Part shown: positions 47,220-56,031 of the stretch, piece after piece
How the letters are laid out: every line of letters starts with the position of its first letter
Position numbering within the stretch: position 1 is the first letter of the stretch
Origin: Pseudomonas putida
GTDB lineage: Bacteria > Pseudomonadota > Gammaproteobacteria > Pseudomonadales > Pseudomonadaceae
DNA: 64,000 nt
Assembly (NCBI GenBank): GCA_041071465.1
Contig: CP163498.1
Coordinates: 2,508,501 to 2,572,500, forward strand
Reading direction: 5' to 3'
The notes under the pieces: model-generated
Told to the model about the DNA's origin: nothing
Database searches by the model: none
Seen by the model: only the letters and a program-made list of their open reading frames with translations
Made by a program: the position numbers and the translations under genes

Positions 47220-50200
47220 GCCAGACCTATCGCCTCGCCAGCGGCGGCCGTATCGACCGCAGCAAGGTCCTGAACTTCACCTTCAACGGCAAGACCTACC
47301 AGGGTTATGCCGGCGACAGCCTGGCCGCCGCGTTGCTGGCCAACGGTGTCGACATCGTTGGCCGCAGCTTCAAGTACTCGCGCCCACGCGGCATCATCGC
47401 CGCCGGCACCGAAGAGCCGAACGCCATCCTGCAGATCGGCTCCAGCGAAGCCACCCAGATCCCTAACGTGCGTGCCACCCAGCAGGCGCTGTACGCAGGC
47501 CTGGTCGCTACCAGCACCAACGGCTGGCCGAACGTCAACAACGACGTCATGGGCATCCTCGGCAAGGTAGGCGGCAGCATGATGCCGCCGGGCTTCTACT
47601 ACAAAACCTTCATGTACCCGAAATCGTTCTGGATGACGTACGAGAAGTACATCCGTAAGGCAGCAGGCCTTGGCCGTGCGCCGCTGCAGAACGACCCGGA
47701 CAGCTACGACTACATGAACCAGCACTGCGACGTGCTGATCGTCGGCGCCGGCCCTGCTGGCCTGGCCGCCGCACTGGCCGCTGCGCGCAGCGGTGCCCGC
47801 GTGATCCTGGCCGACGAGCAGGAAGAGTTCGGCGGTAGCCTGCTCGACACCCGCGAAACCCTTGACGGCAAGCCTGCCGCCGACTGGGTCAACGCCGTGG
47901 TCAAAGAGTTGGAAGGCCTGCCGGAAGTAACCCTGCTGCCACGTGCCACGGTCAACGGCTACCACGACCATAACTTCCTGACCATTCACGAGCGCCTCAC
48001 CGACCACCTCGGCGACCGCGCCCCGATCGGCCAGGTTCGCCACCGCGTGCACCGTGTGCGTGCCAAGCGTGTGGTACTGGCGCCTGGCGCCCATGAGCGC
48101 CCGTTGGTGTATGGCAACAACGACGTGCCGGGCAACATGCTGGCCGGTGCCGTGTCCACCTACGTTCGCCGCTACGGTGTGGCCCCTGGCCGCAAGCTGG
48201 TGCTGTCGACCAACAACGACCATGCCTACCGCGCCGCGCTGGACTGGCACGACGCCGGCCTGCAGGTGGTCGCCATCGCTGATGCCCGCCACAACCCACG
48301 TGGCTCGCTGGTTGAAGAGGCCCGTGCAAAAGGCATTCGCATCCTCACTTCCAGCGCCGTGGTCGAGGCCAAAGGCAGCAAGCACGTCACCGGCGCCCGC
48401 GTGGCGGCCATCGATGTGCAGGCGCACAAAGTCACCAGCCCAGGCGAAACCCTCGAGTGTGACCTGATCGCGTCCTCGGGCGGTTACAGCCCGATCGTCC
48501 ACCTCGCCTCGCACTTGGGCGGTCGCCCGGTATGGCGTGACGACATTCTCGGCTTCGTGCCGGGCGATGCACCGCAGAAACGCGAATGCGTCGGGGGCAT
48601 CAACGGTGTCTACGCCCTTGGCGATGTGATTGCCGATGGTTTCGAAGGCGGTGTGCGCGCAGCTACCGAAGCGGGCTTCAAGGCAACCGTTGGCACCCTG
48701 CCAAAAACCGTGGCGCGCAAGGAAGAGGCCACCGTGGCATTGTTCCAGGTGCCGCACGACAAAGGCACCAAAGGGCCGAAGCAGTTCGTCGACCAGCAGA
48801 ACGACGTGACTGCAGCGGGTATCGAGCTGGCCACCCGTGAAGGCTTCGAGTCGGTCGAGCACGTCAAGCGCTACACCGCGCTGGGCTTCGGTACCGACCA
48901 GGGCAAACTGGGCAACATCAACGGCCTGGCCATCGCCGCCCGTTCGATCGGCATCACCATCCCGGAAATGGGCACCACCATGTTCCGCCCCAACTACACG
49001 CCGGTCACCTTCGGCGCGGTAGCGGGCCGTCACTGTGGTCACCTGTTCGAGCCCGTGCGCTTCACTGCCTTGCATGCCTGGCACGTGAAGAACGGCGCCG
49101 AGTTCGAAGACGTCGGCCAGTGGAAGCGCCCGTGGTACTTCCCGAAAGCCGGCGAAGACATCCATGCCGCCGTGGCCCGTGAATGCAAGGCCGTACGCGA
49201 CAGCGTGGGCCTGCTGGACGCCTCGACCCTGGGCAAGATCGACATCCAGGGCCCGGACGCCCGTGAGTTCCTCAACCGCATCTACACCAACGCCTGGACC
49301 AAGCTCGACGTGGGCAAGGCCCGCTACGGCCTGATGTGCAAGGAAGACGGTATGGTCTTCGACGACGGCGTAACCGCCTGCGTCGGCGACAACCACTTCA
49401 TCATGACCACCACCACCGGCGGCGCCGCGCGCGTGCTGCAGTGGATGGAGCTGTACCACCAGACTGAATGGCCGGAGCTGAAGGTGTACTTCACCTCGGT
49501 CACCGACCACTGGGCCACCATGACCCTGTCCGGCCCCAACAGCCGCAAGCTGCTGAGCGAGCTGACCGACATCGACATGGACAAGGAAGCCTTCCCGTTC
49601 ATGACCTGGAAGGAAGGCAACGTTGGCGGCGTACCGGCCCGTGTGTTCCGTATCTCGTTCACCGGCGAGCTGTCGTACGAAGTCAACGTGCAGGCCAACT
49701 ACGCCATGGGCGTGCTGGAACAGATCATCGAGGCCGGCAAGAAGTACAACCTGACCCCGTATGGCACCGAGACCATGCACGTACTGCGTGCCGAGAAGGG
49801 CTTCATCATCGTTGGCCAGGACACCGACGGTTCGATGAACCCGGACGACCTGAACATGAGCTGGTGCGTTGGCCGCAACAAACCGTTCTCGTGGATCGGC
49901 CTGCGTGGCATGAACCGCGAAGACTGCGTGCGTGAGAACCGCAAGCAGCTGGTAGGCCTGAAGCCGGTCGACCCGACCAAGTGGCTGCCGGAAGGCGCTC
50001 AGTTGGTATTCGACCCGAAACAGCCGATCCCGATGGACATGGTTGGCCACGTCACCTCCAGCTATGCCTCCAACTCCCTGGGCTACTCGTTTGCCATGGG
50101 TGTGGTCAAAGGCGGCCTCAAGCGCATGGGCGAGCGAGTCTACTCGCCGCAGGCGGATGGCAGCGTGATCGAGGCGGAGATCGTGTCTTCGGTGTTCTTC

Positions 50201-50230
50201 GATCCGAAGGGTGAGCGGCAGAACGTCTAA
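47216..50230 (+). CDS. soxA: Sarcosine oxidase, alpha subunit
   Basis: The 1004-residue large subunit. The N-terminal ~90 residues form a ferredoxin-like segment (LNFTFNGKTYQGYAGDSLAAALLANG), then an NAD-binding flavoprotein fold (CDVLIVGAGPAGLAAALAAA near residue 175), and the C-terminal ~380 residues form a GcvT-like aminomethyltransferase domain that binds THF. This domain captures the methyl carbon as 5,10-methylene-THF, which GlyA can use. A REP pair separates it from soxG. Confidence 0.97.
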   Translation: MSQTYRLASGGRIDRSKVLNFTFNGKTYQGYAGDSLAAALLANGVDIVGRSFKYSRPRGIIAAGTEEPNAILQIGSSEATQIPNVRATQQALYAGLVATSTNGWPNVNNDVMGILGKVGGSMMPPGFYYKTFMYPKSFWMTYEKYIRKAAGLGRAPLQNDPDSYDYMNQHCDVLIVGAGPAGLAAALAAARSGARVILADEQEEFGGSLLDTRETLDGKPAADWVNAVVKELEGLPEVTLLPRATVNGYHDHNFLTIHERLTDHLGDRAPIGQVRHRVHRVRAKRVVLAPGAHERPLVYGNNDVPGNMLAGAVSTYVRRYGVAPGRKLVLSTNNDHAYRAALDWHDAGLQVVAIADARHNPRGSLVEEARAKGIRILTSSAVVEAKGSKHVTGARVAAIDVQAHKVTSPGETLECDLIASSGGYSPIVHLASHLGGRPVWRDDILGFVPGDAPQKRECVGGINGVYALGDVIADGFEGGVRAATEAGFKATVGTLPKTVARKEEATVALFQVPHDKGTKGPKQFVDQQNDVTAAGIELATREGFESVEHVKRYTALGFGTDQGKLGNINGLAIAARSIGITIPEMGTTMFRPNYTPVTFGAVAGRHCGHLFEPVRFTALHAWHVKNGAEFEDVGQWKRPWYFPKAGEDIHAAVARECKAVRDSVGLLDASTLGKIDIQGPDAREFLNRIYTNAWTKLDVGKARYGLMCKEDGMVFDDGVTACVGDNHFIMTTTTGGAARVLQWMELYHQTEWPELKVYFTSVTDHWATMTLSGPNSRKLLSELTDIDMDKEAFPFMTWKEGNVGGVPARVFRISFTGELSYEVNVQANYAMGVLEQIIEAGKKYNLTPYGTETMHVLRAEKGFIIVGQDTDGSMNPDDLNMSWCVGRNKPFSWIGLRGMNREDCVRENRKQLVGLKPVDPTKWLPEGAQLVFDPKQPIPMDMVGHVTSSYASNSLGYSFAMGVVKGGLKRMGERVYSPQADGSVIEAEIVSSVFFDPKGERQNV

Positions 50231-50272
50231 AGGCCCCCGGATGGCAAACGGTGCCGGGCTGGTAATGAGGGC

Positions 50273-50348
50273 CCTGTGGGAGCGGGTTCACCCGCGAAGA
50301 GGGCGGTGAATCCACCCTCGCATTCGCGGGTAAACCCGCTCCCACAGG
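50273..50348. repeat. Inverted pair of REP elements between soxA and soxG
   Basis: CCTGTGGGAGCGGGTTCACCC and its inverse ending GCTCCCACAGG, TTCGCGGGT type, inside the operon. Confidence 0.85.
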
Positions 50349-50404
50349 ATGCACCACCCGCCATGGCACCGCATGCGACCTACAGAATTCAAGGCAGGTA
50401 AGAA

Positions 50405-51037
50405 ATGAGCGCTATCAACGTCTTCCAGCAAAACCCCGGCGCCGAGGCCAAGGCCCAGTCGCCACTGCACCACGCCGACCTGGCCAGCCTGGTTGGCAAA
50501 GGCCGCAAGAACGCAGGCGTGACCCTGCGTGAACGCAAGTTCCTCGGCCACCTCACCCTTCGCGGTGATGGCCACAACCCGGAATTCGCCGCCGGCGTGC
50601 ACAAGGCCCTGGGCCTGGAGCTGCCCGTGGCGCTGACCGTGGTCGCCAACAACGACATGTCGCTGCAATGGGTCGGCCCTGACGAGTGGCTGCTGATCGT
50701 GCCCGGCGGCCAGGAACTGGCGGTCGAGCAAAAGCTGCGCGCGGCCCTTGACGGCCAGCATATCCAGGTAGTCAACGTCAGCGGCGGGCAAAGCCTGCTG
50801 GAACTGCGCGGCCCCAACGTGCGCGAAGTGCTGATGAAGTCCACCAGCTATGATGTTCACCCGAACAACTTCCCGGTGGGCAAGGCTGTCGGCACCGTGT
50901 TCGCCAAATCGCAACTGGTGATCCGCCGCACCGCCGAAGACACCTGGGAGCTGGTGATTCGCCGCAGCTTCGCCGACTACTGGTGGCTGTGGCTGCAGGA
51001 CGCTTCGGCCGAGTACGGCCTGAGCATCGAGGCTTAA
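50405..51037 (+). CDS. soxG: Sarcosine oxidase, gamma subunit
   Basis: A 210-residue subunit with a fold related to the GcvT N-terminal part. Recognisable segments are LRERKFLGHLTLRGDG, QWVGPDEWLLIVPGGQE and GQSLLELRGPNVREVLMK. GGTAAGAA precedes the ATG at 50405. purU follows 12 bases after its stop. Confidence 0.95.
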   Translation: MSAINVFQQNPGAEAKAQSPLHHADLASLVGKGRKNAGVTLRERKFLGHLTLRGDGHNPEFAAGVHKALGLELPVALTVVANNDMSLQWVGPDEWLLIVPGGQELAVEQKLRAALDGQHIQVVNVSGGQSLLELRGPNVREVLMKSTSYDVHPNNFPVGKAVGTVFAKSQLVIRRTAEDTWELVIRRSFADYWWLWLQDASAEYGLSIEA

Positions 51038-51049
51038 GGAGAGCAGAAC

Positions 51050-51907
51050 ATGAGTCGGGCACCGGATACCTGGATTCTCACCGCCGACTGCCCGAGCATG
51101 CTCGGCACCGTCGACGTGGTGACGCGTTACCTCTTCGAGCAGCGCTGCTACGTGACGGAGCACCACTCCTTCGATGACCGGCAGTCTGGGCGGTTCTTCA
51201 TTCGCGTGGAGTTCCGTGCCCCTGATGCCTTCGACGAGGACGGCTTTCGCGCCGGCCTCGCCGAGCGCAGCGAAGCGTTCGGCATGGCTTTCGAGCTGAC
51301 CGCCCCGAACCACCGCCCCAAGGTGGTGATCATGGTGTCCAAGGCCGACCACTGCCTGAACGACTTGCTGTATCGCCAGCGCATCGGCCAGCTGGGCATG
51401 GACGTGGTCGCGGTGGTGTCCAACCACCCCGACCTCGAACCCCTGGCCCAGTGGCACAAGATTCCCTATTACCACTTTGCCCTCGACCCCAAGGACAAGC
51501 CTGGGCAAGAGCGCAAAGTGCTGCAGGTGATCGAGGAGACCGGCGCCGAGCTGGTCATCCTTGCCCGCTACATGCAGGTGTTGTCGCCCGAGCTGTGCCG
51601 GCGCCTGGATGGCTGGGCGATCAACATTCACCATTCGTTGTTGCCTGGGTTCAAGGGTGCCAAGCCTTATCACCAGGCGTACAACAAGGGCGTGAAGATG
51701 GTCGGGGCCACGGCGCACTACATCAATAACGACCTGGACGAAGGGCCGATCATTGCCCAGGGCGTGGAGGTGGTGGACCACAGCCATTACCCGGAAGACC
51801 TGATTGCCAAAGGGCGCGACATCGAGTGCCTGACCTTGGCGCGGGCTGTGGGGTATCACATCGAGCGGCGCGTGTTCCTCAACGCCAACCGGACGGTCGT
51901 TCTCTGA
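51050..51907 (+). CDS. purU: Formyltetrahydrofolate deformylase
   Basis: A 285-residue enzyme hydrolysing 10-formyl-THF to formate and THF. The N-terminal ~80 residues form an ACT domain (TWILTADCPSMLGTVDVVTR). The catalytic domain shows INIHHSLLPGFKGAKPYHQA (Asn and His of the active site) and the Asp in YINNDLDEGPII. In this operon it recycles THF loaded with one-carbon units from sarcosine oxidation. Confidence 0.96.
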   Translation: MSRAPDTWILTADCPSMLGTVDVVTRYLFEQRCYVTEHHSFDDRQSGRFFIRVEFRAPDAFDEDGFRAGLAERSEAFGMAFELTAPNHRPKVVIMVSKADHCLNDLLYRQRIGQLGMDVVAVVSNHPDLEPLAQWHKIPYYHFALDPKDKPGQERKVLQVIEETGAELVILARYMQVLSPELCRRLDGWAINIHHSLLPGFKGAKPYHQAYNKGVKMVGATAHYINNDLDEGPIIAQGVEVVDHSHYPEDLIAKGRDIECLTLARAVGYHIERRVFLNANRTVVL

Positions 51908-51914
51908 ACAATTC

Positions 51915-52020
51915 TGGGGCTGCTGCGCAGCCTTGTCGCGACACAAGGCCGCTCCTACAGGCGATCGCGTTCCCCTGTAGGAGCGGCCTTGTGTCGCGAT
52001 AGGGCCGCAAAGTGGCCCCA
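51915..52020. repeat. Inverted pair of REP elements between purU and fdhA
   Basis: GGGGCTGCTGCGCAGCC with GCGACACAAGGCCGCTCC, then GGAGCGGCCTTGTGTCGCGA and GGGCCGC. Remaining bases 52021-52181 show no further element. Confidence 0.85.
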
Positions 52021-52181
52021 GCTTTTGGTCTGCCGTAAAAAGGCATCCCCCTGTCGTTTTCAGTCAGTGCATCTCGCCCCATCAGGCCCACAATTCCCTG
52101 CATTCCAGAAACACATGCCGCCCATGGATGGCGGCGCGTTCAACCACCGCTGCATAAATAAAAATCAAGCGAGGTAAGAGC

Positions 52182-53381
52182 ATGTCTGGCAATCGTGGAG
52201 TGGTATATCTCGGCGCCGGCAAGGTCGAAGTGCAGAAGATCGACTACCCGAAAATGCAGGACCCGCGCGGCAAGAAGATCGAACACGGCGTCATCCTCAA
52301 GGTGGTCTCCACCAACATCTGCGGCTCCGACCAGCACATGGTCCGTGGCCGTACCACTGCCCAGGTCGGCCTGGTTCTGGGCCATGAAATCACTGGTGAA
52401 ATCGTCGAGAAGGGCAGCGACGTCGAGCGCATGCAGATCGGCGACCTGGTATCGGTACCGTTCAACGTCGCCTGTGGCCGCTGCCGCTCGTGCAAAGAGA
52501 TGCACACCGGTGTTTGCCTCACCGTTAACCCAGCCCGTGCTGGTGGTGCCTACGGCTATGTCGACATGGGCGACTGGACTGGCGGCCAGGCTGAATACGT
52601 GCTGGTGCCGTACGCCGACTTCAACCTGCTGAAACTGCCAGAGCGCGACAAGGCCATGGAAAAGATCCGTGACCTGACTTGCCTCTCCGACATCCTGCCA
52701 ACCGGCTACCACGGTGCCGTGACTGCTGGCGTAGGCCCAGGCAGCACCGTTTACGTCGCGGGCGCTGGGCCAGTCGGCCTGGCCGCCGCTGCCTCGGCCC
52801 GCCTGCTGGGCGCTGCCTGCGTGATCGTGGGCGACCTGAACCCTGCCCGCCTGGCCCACGCCAAGTCCCAGGGCTTCGAGGTGGTCGACCTGTCCAAGGA
52901 CACCCCGCTGCATGAGCAGATCGTCGACATCCTCGGTGAGCCAGAAGTGGACTGCGCCGTTGACGCCGTTGGCTTCGAAGCCCGTGGCCATGGTCACGAA
53001 GGTGCCAAGCATGAAGCCCCGGCCACTGTACTGAACTCGCTGATGCAGGTGACCCGCGTTGCCGGCAGCATCGGTATTCCAGGCCTGTACGTGACCGAAG
53101 ACCCGGGTGCGGTGGATGCCGCCGCCAAGATCGGCGCACTGAGCATCCGCTTCGGCCTGGGCTGGGCGAAGTCGCACAGCTTCCACACCGGCCAGACCCC
53201 GACCATGAAGTACAACCGCCAGCTGATGCAGGCGATCATGTGGGATCGGATCAATATTGCTGAGGTGGTGGGTGTGCAGGTGATCAACCTGGATCAGGCG
53301 CCGGAAGGGTATGGCGAGTTTGATGCGGGTGTGCCGAAGAAGTTTGTGATCGACCCGCACAAGATGTGGGGCGCGGCTTAA
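52182..53381 (+). CDS. fdhA: Glutathione-independent formaldehyde dehydrogenase
   Basis: A 399-residue zinc-containing MDR enzyme oxidising formaldehyde to formate with tightly bound NAD. Catalytic zinc ligands are C47 (NICGSD) and H68 (GHE); structural zinc ligands are C98, C101, C104 and C112. The NAD motif GAGPVGLAAAASARLLGA is near residues 191-208. These match the structurally characterised P. putida enzyme. It detoxifies formaldehyde from GbcA and Sox reactions. Its last ~250 bases are duplicated in degenerate form at 54472-54724. Confidence 0.97.
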   Translation: MSGNRGVVYLGAGKVEVQKIDYPKMQDPRGKKIEHGVILKVVSTNICGSDQHMVRGRTTAQVGLVLGHEITGEIVEKGSDVERMQIGDLVSVPFNVACGRCRSCKEMHTGVCLTVNPARAGGAYGYVDMGDWTGGQAEYVLVPYADFNLLKLPERDKAMEKIRDLTCLSDILPTGYHGAVTAGVGPGSTVYVAGAGPVGLAAAASARLLGAACVIVGDLNPARLAHAKSQGFEVVDLSKDTPLHEQIVDILGEPEVDCAVDAVGFEARGHGHEGAKHEAPATVLNSLMQVTRVAGSIGIPGLYVTEDPGAVDAAAKIGALSIRFGLGWAKSHSFHTGQTPTMKYNRQLMQAIMWDRINIAEVVGVQVINLDQAPEGYGEFDAGVPKKFVIDPHKMWGAA

Positions 53382-53393
53382 GGCCAAATAAAG

Positions 53394-53417
53394 ATGCCCT
53401 CTTTTGAGGGCATTTTT
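53394..53417 (+). terminator. Rho-independent terminator of fdhA
   Basis: ATGCCCTC-TTTT-GAGGGCAT followed by TTTT. It may also terminate the RHS gene ending at 53424 on the minus strand. Confidence 0.9.
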
Positions 53418-53423
53418 ACACTA

Positions 53424-54368
53424 TCAAGAGTTCGACTTTCTGATCTCGCGCCTGGCATCAGCAGGTAGTGTGGTAGTCGGCCAATTTGGCGTAATGCCTT
53501 TGCGCCAAAGCGCTTCGCCAATCTGGGACAATTTCTCATTTTCGTTCATGAGCGCTGCGGCCCTAGCCAGATAATTCAAGGCTGGGGCTCTGTCGCCTTC
53601 GTCATGCAGTCTGGTTAACACGCCAATCTCCGCGCGATTGCGCTTGAATGTCTGCATATCCATTGCCCGGACGTGAGCTACTTCAGTACTGCTGCCTGGG
53701 TTTTGGAATAGCTCAAACACCCTGATGTGGGTACGCCCTTCAGTGACCGAGTTGTCGGCTTTTACCCTGCGAGGCATCTGCAATTTTGTGTCAATAAGTG
53801 CCTTTCGATGAGCTGTTCTGTTGAAATCTAACGGCTTCAACCAGGAACCAGCGGAAATCGCTGCATTCTTGCTAGTCCTCATTATCTGACCATTAGCTAG
53901 GTAAACACGCATGTGGCCGCTTTGGTCGCTGCTGTTTACTGGGTCGCCCTCACAATAGCAGTAAGCGTTCAGGCCCCCCTGACCAAAAGGGCTCCAGTTA
54001 TCTGCAGCAACAAAGCGTCCGAGACGTGGTGAGTAGGCGCGGTATCCAAGCCCAAGCAGATAGCAGTTCGAACCAATGTCGAAAACCTCACCATTGAAGC
54101 CAGTCGTAGTCCTTAACGAGGGCAGAGATGGGTCGTGCCCATAGGCTGAGTAAGGGTGGTCCTCCTTATCACCCTCGCTCTCAACACTGAGAACCGAACC
54201 CTTATCGTTGGTGGCCAGCAATGCAATGCTGCGGTCTCCATTCGTCTGCTGCTCAGCCAGCGGTTGTTCCGCATTGCGGAAGATGGCGCGATGCTTATCG
54301 ACTTGTTTCACGGTGATCAGCTTGTCGCCCTGGTAGAAGAAAAGCGAACTGTTCGACGCTTTGCTCAT
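53424..54368 (-). CDS. Orphan RHS-repeat core protein with variable C-terminus (copy 2)
   Basis: A 314-residue protein. The N-terminus MSKASNSSLFFYQGDKLITV resembles that of copy 3 (FFY at the same place). The RHS-associated core is at residues ~65-152 (YSAYGHDPSLPSL, LGLGYRAYSPRLGRFVAADN, SPFGQGGLNAYCYC). The C-terminal ~155 residues are hydrophilic and mostly helical by eye (KALIDTKLQMPRRVKAD and YLARAAALMNENEKLSQIGE), unlike the other copies; no toxin fold recognised. No signal peptide or immunity gene. It lies between fdhA and a broken fdhA tail. Confidence 0.8.
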   Translation of the reverse strand: MSKASNSSLFFYQGDKLITVKQVDKHRAIFRNAEQPLAEQQTNGDRSIALLATNDKGSVLSVESEGDKEDHPYSAYGHDPSLPSLRTTTGFNGEVFDIGSNCYLLGLGYRAYSPRLGRFVAADNWSPFGQGGLNAYCYCEGDPVNSSDQSGHMRVYLANGQIMRTSKNAAISAGSWLKPLDFNRTAHRKALIDTKLQMPRRVKADNSVTEGRTHIRVFELFQNPGSSTEVAHVRAMDMQTFKRNRAEIGVLTRLHDEGDRAPALNYLARAAALMNENEKLSQIGEALWRKGITPNWPTTTLPADARREIRKSNS

Positions 54369-54441
54369 GATTCAAGTCTCTGCCGTGTTGGATAAATGGA
54401 GGCTGCTTGATGCCCATTCTGAACAGTCGAAGGGATTTTGA

Positions 54442-54459
54442 TACTGGCAGAAATATCAG
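54442..54459 (-). promoter_or_regulatory. Conserved element upstream of RHS gene 2
   Basis: On the minus strand CTGATATTTCTGCCAGTA lies 73 bases before the ATG; 16 of 18 bases match the element upstream of RHS copy 3 (two substitutions). The fdhA-tail copy begins 12 bases further out. Confidence 0.6.
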
Positions 54460-54471
54460 GCGTTGGCCGGA

Positions 54472-54724
54472 TGCGGCGCGCTGAGCGTCTGCTTTGGCCA
54501 GGGTTGGGCGAAGTCGCACAGCTTCCACACTGGCCAGCCCCTGACCATGAGGTACAACTGCCAGCTGATGCAGGCGATCATGTGGGGCCGGATCAATATT
54601 GCTTGAAGTGGTGGGCGTGCAGGTGATCAACCTGGATCAGGCGCCGGAAGGGTATGGTGAGTTTGATGCGGGTGTGCCGAAGAAGTTTGTGATTGATCCG
54701 CATAAGATGTGGGGTGCGGCGTAA
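54472..54724 (+). pseudogene. Degenerate copy of the fdhA 3' end
   Basis: The sequence aligns with fdhA 53131-53381 from the codons for GALSIRFGL to the stop. By hand I count about 21 substitutions and one inserted T over ~250 bases (about 91% identity). The insertion turns ATTGCTGAG into ATTGCTTGAAG, an in-frame TGA. No start codon or ribosome-binding site precedes it. It is followed by its own terminator hairpin, as the real fdhA is. Confidence 0.92.
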
Positions 54725-54743
54725 CAACCGTCGAGTAAATAGA

Positions 54744-54769
54744 GCCCCTCAGATCGAGGGGCCCTTTTC
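54744..54769 (+). terminator. Terminator after the fdhA-tail copy
   Basis: GCCCCTC-AGATC-GAGGGGC followed by CCTTTT. Different stem from the fdhA terminator but in the same relative place. The following ~110 bases to 54880 hold no clear feature. Confidence 0.8.
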
Positions 54770-54880
54770 ATGACAGATCCAATGCCTTAACTAACCTCCA
54801 GGCATATTCCGCTCTTGCAGGCGCGAGCTTGCTTGCGAAGATGCCAGCCTCGGCCCCCAACCGGCAAGAGCTTTGCCACA

Positions 54881-55831
54881 CTACGAGCTCGCTCGCAGTA
54901 TTGCGTTTGCATTTTCTAAGTCGCTAGTAAGCTGTTTGTGGTGTTCGTTATAAGTACGATATTTTTCTAGGTGGGCTGAGTGCTTGGTTGTTATATCGGT
55001 AAGTTTTGTGCGCGCCTCGGAGATGCGAGATTCAATATCAGCTATTGTGTTTTTTACAGCGCGGCGATCTTTGGTCCAGTTAAGCGCGTCAGTATATGTT
55101 TTTCGCGAGGCGTTGCCTTTATCTATGATGGCTTCAAGATTTTCAGCTTCTTGTATCGGGCGTCCATGTGAGTGTTTTATTTGATTTATTCTTGCGCGAG
55201 TCCGATCGATTTCACCTGTTTGTTCGTCTATGAAACCTTTTAGGTGAATTTTTTCTGACTCGCTCAAGGCCGGAGCAGGTACGAATCTCTTATTACCTTG
55301 AATATTTTCCACTCTGTAGAGCTTACCGTTCACGACACGTCTCGACTTGGTCAGCGTGAGTGCTACAGGGGTTCGCAGTGGGTTTCTCGCTTGGCCGGAC
55401 GGGTCGGTGTAATTAATCGGGTCGTTTGAACAGTAGGCATAAGCATTCACACCGCCTCGACCAAACGGACTTTTCCCGTCTGGCGAAATGAAGCGCATTA
55501 ACTGAGGTATATAAACTCGGTATCCGTTGCCGAGCATATAGATTGAAGCATGATTTTGCGCTAACTCACCATTGTAACCAAGTAGGAACGGCAGATTGGT
55601 TGCATGGCCGTATGGGGAGTATTGAGTGGCTATGTTATTCACTTCGCTCGCGCTGTATATGGAGTTCTTGTCGTCGACAAGCAGTAGTTTTGCTTCGCTT
55701 GTTTCAGAAGTTTTTTGGCCGAGGGGCCGTGAATCAGTGCCAAAAATGGTTGTGCTGCTGGAGCTGGAAACTTTGGTTACAGTATTGTGGTTTCGATAGA
55801 AAAACGCTGCGGTAGAGGGTTTTCTCTTCAT
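54881..55831 (-). CDS. Orphan RHS-repeat core protein with coiled-coil C-terminus (copy 3)
   Basis: A 316-residue protein starting MKRKPSTAAFFYRNHNTVTK; ATG 55831 is chosen because GAGGTAA precedes it, not the longer frame to 55927. A Ser-rich stretch lies near 22-27. The RHS core spans ~70-147 (YSPYGHATNLPFLLGYNGEL, GNGYRVYIPQLMRF, SPFGRGGVNAYAYC). The C-terminal ~120 residues are highly charged helix, probably coiled coil (RAVKNTIADIESRISEARTK). Base composition of the gene is visibly AT-richer than its neighbours, a sign of transfer. No immunity gene recognised. Confidence 0.8.
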   Translation of the reverse strand: MKRKPSTAAFFYRNHNTVTKVSSSSSTTIFGTDSRPLGQKTSETSEAKLLLVDDKNSIYSASEVNNIATQYSPYGHATNLPFLLGYNGELAQNHASIYMLGNGYRVYIPQLMRFISPDGKSPFGRGGVNAYAYCSNDPINYTDPSGQARNPLRTPVALTLTKSRRVVNGKLYRVENIQGNKRFVPAPALSESEKIHLKGFIDEQTGEIDRTRARINQIKHSHGRPIQEAENLEAIIDKGNASRKTYTDALNWTKDRRAVKNTIADIESRISEARTKLTDITTKHSAHLEKYRTYNEHHKQLTSDLENANAILRASS

Positions 55832-55900
55832 GATCGTTACCTCAAATTCTAAGCACGGCTGATTTGAATTTTTATTATTTAGGAGCCGTCTGCCAACTGC

Positions 55901-55918
55901 TACTGGCAGAAATGACAG
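55901..55918 (-). promoter_or_regulatory. Conserved element upstream of RHS gene 3
   Basis: On the minus strand CTGTCATTTCTGCCAGTA lies 69 bases before the ATG. It matches the element of RHS copy 1 at 16 of 18 positions. Confidence 0.6.
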
Positions 55919-56031
55919 GTCACTCATAGCCCAGCGTGTATTCGATCTTGATCCAGGAACAAACCACTAATGTTGCGGTCAAAAGTCCGTTTCCCAGCCC
56001 ATCCCATCCATGGCCAACGAGGTCCCTCCCG

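Noticed and set aside
47129..50050. 973-codon open frame antisense to soxA
   Set aside because: High-GC third-position shadow: its translation has no family motifs, whereas the plus-strand SoxA is full length with recognised domains.
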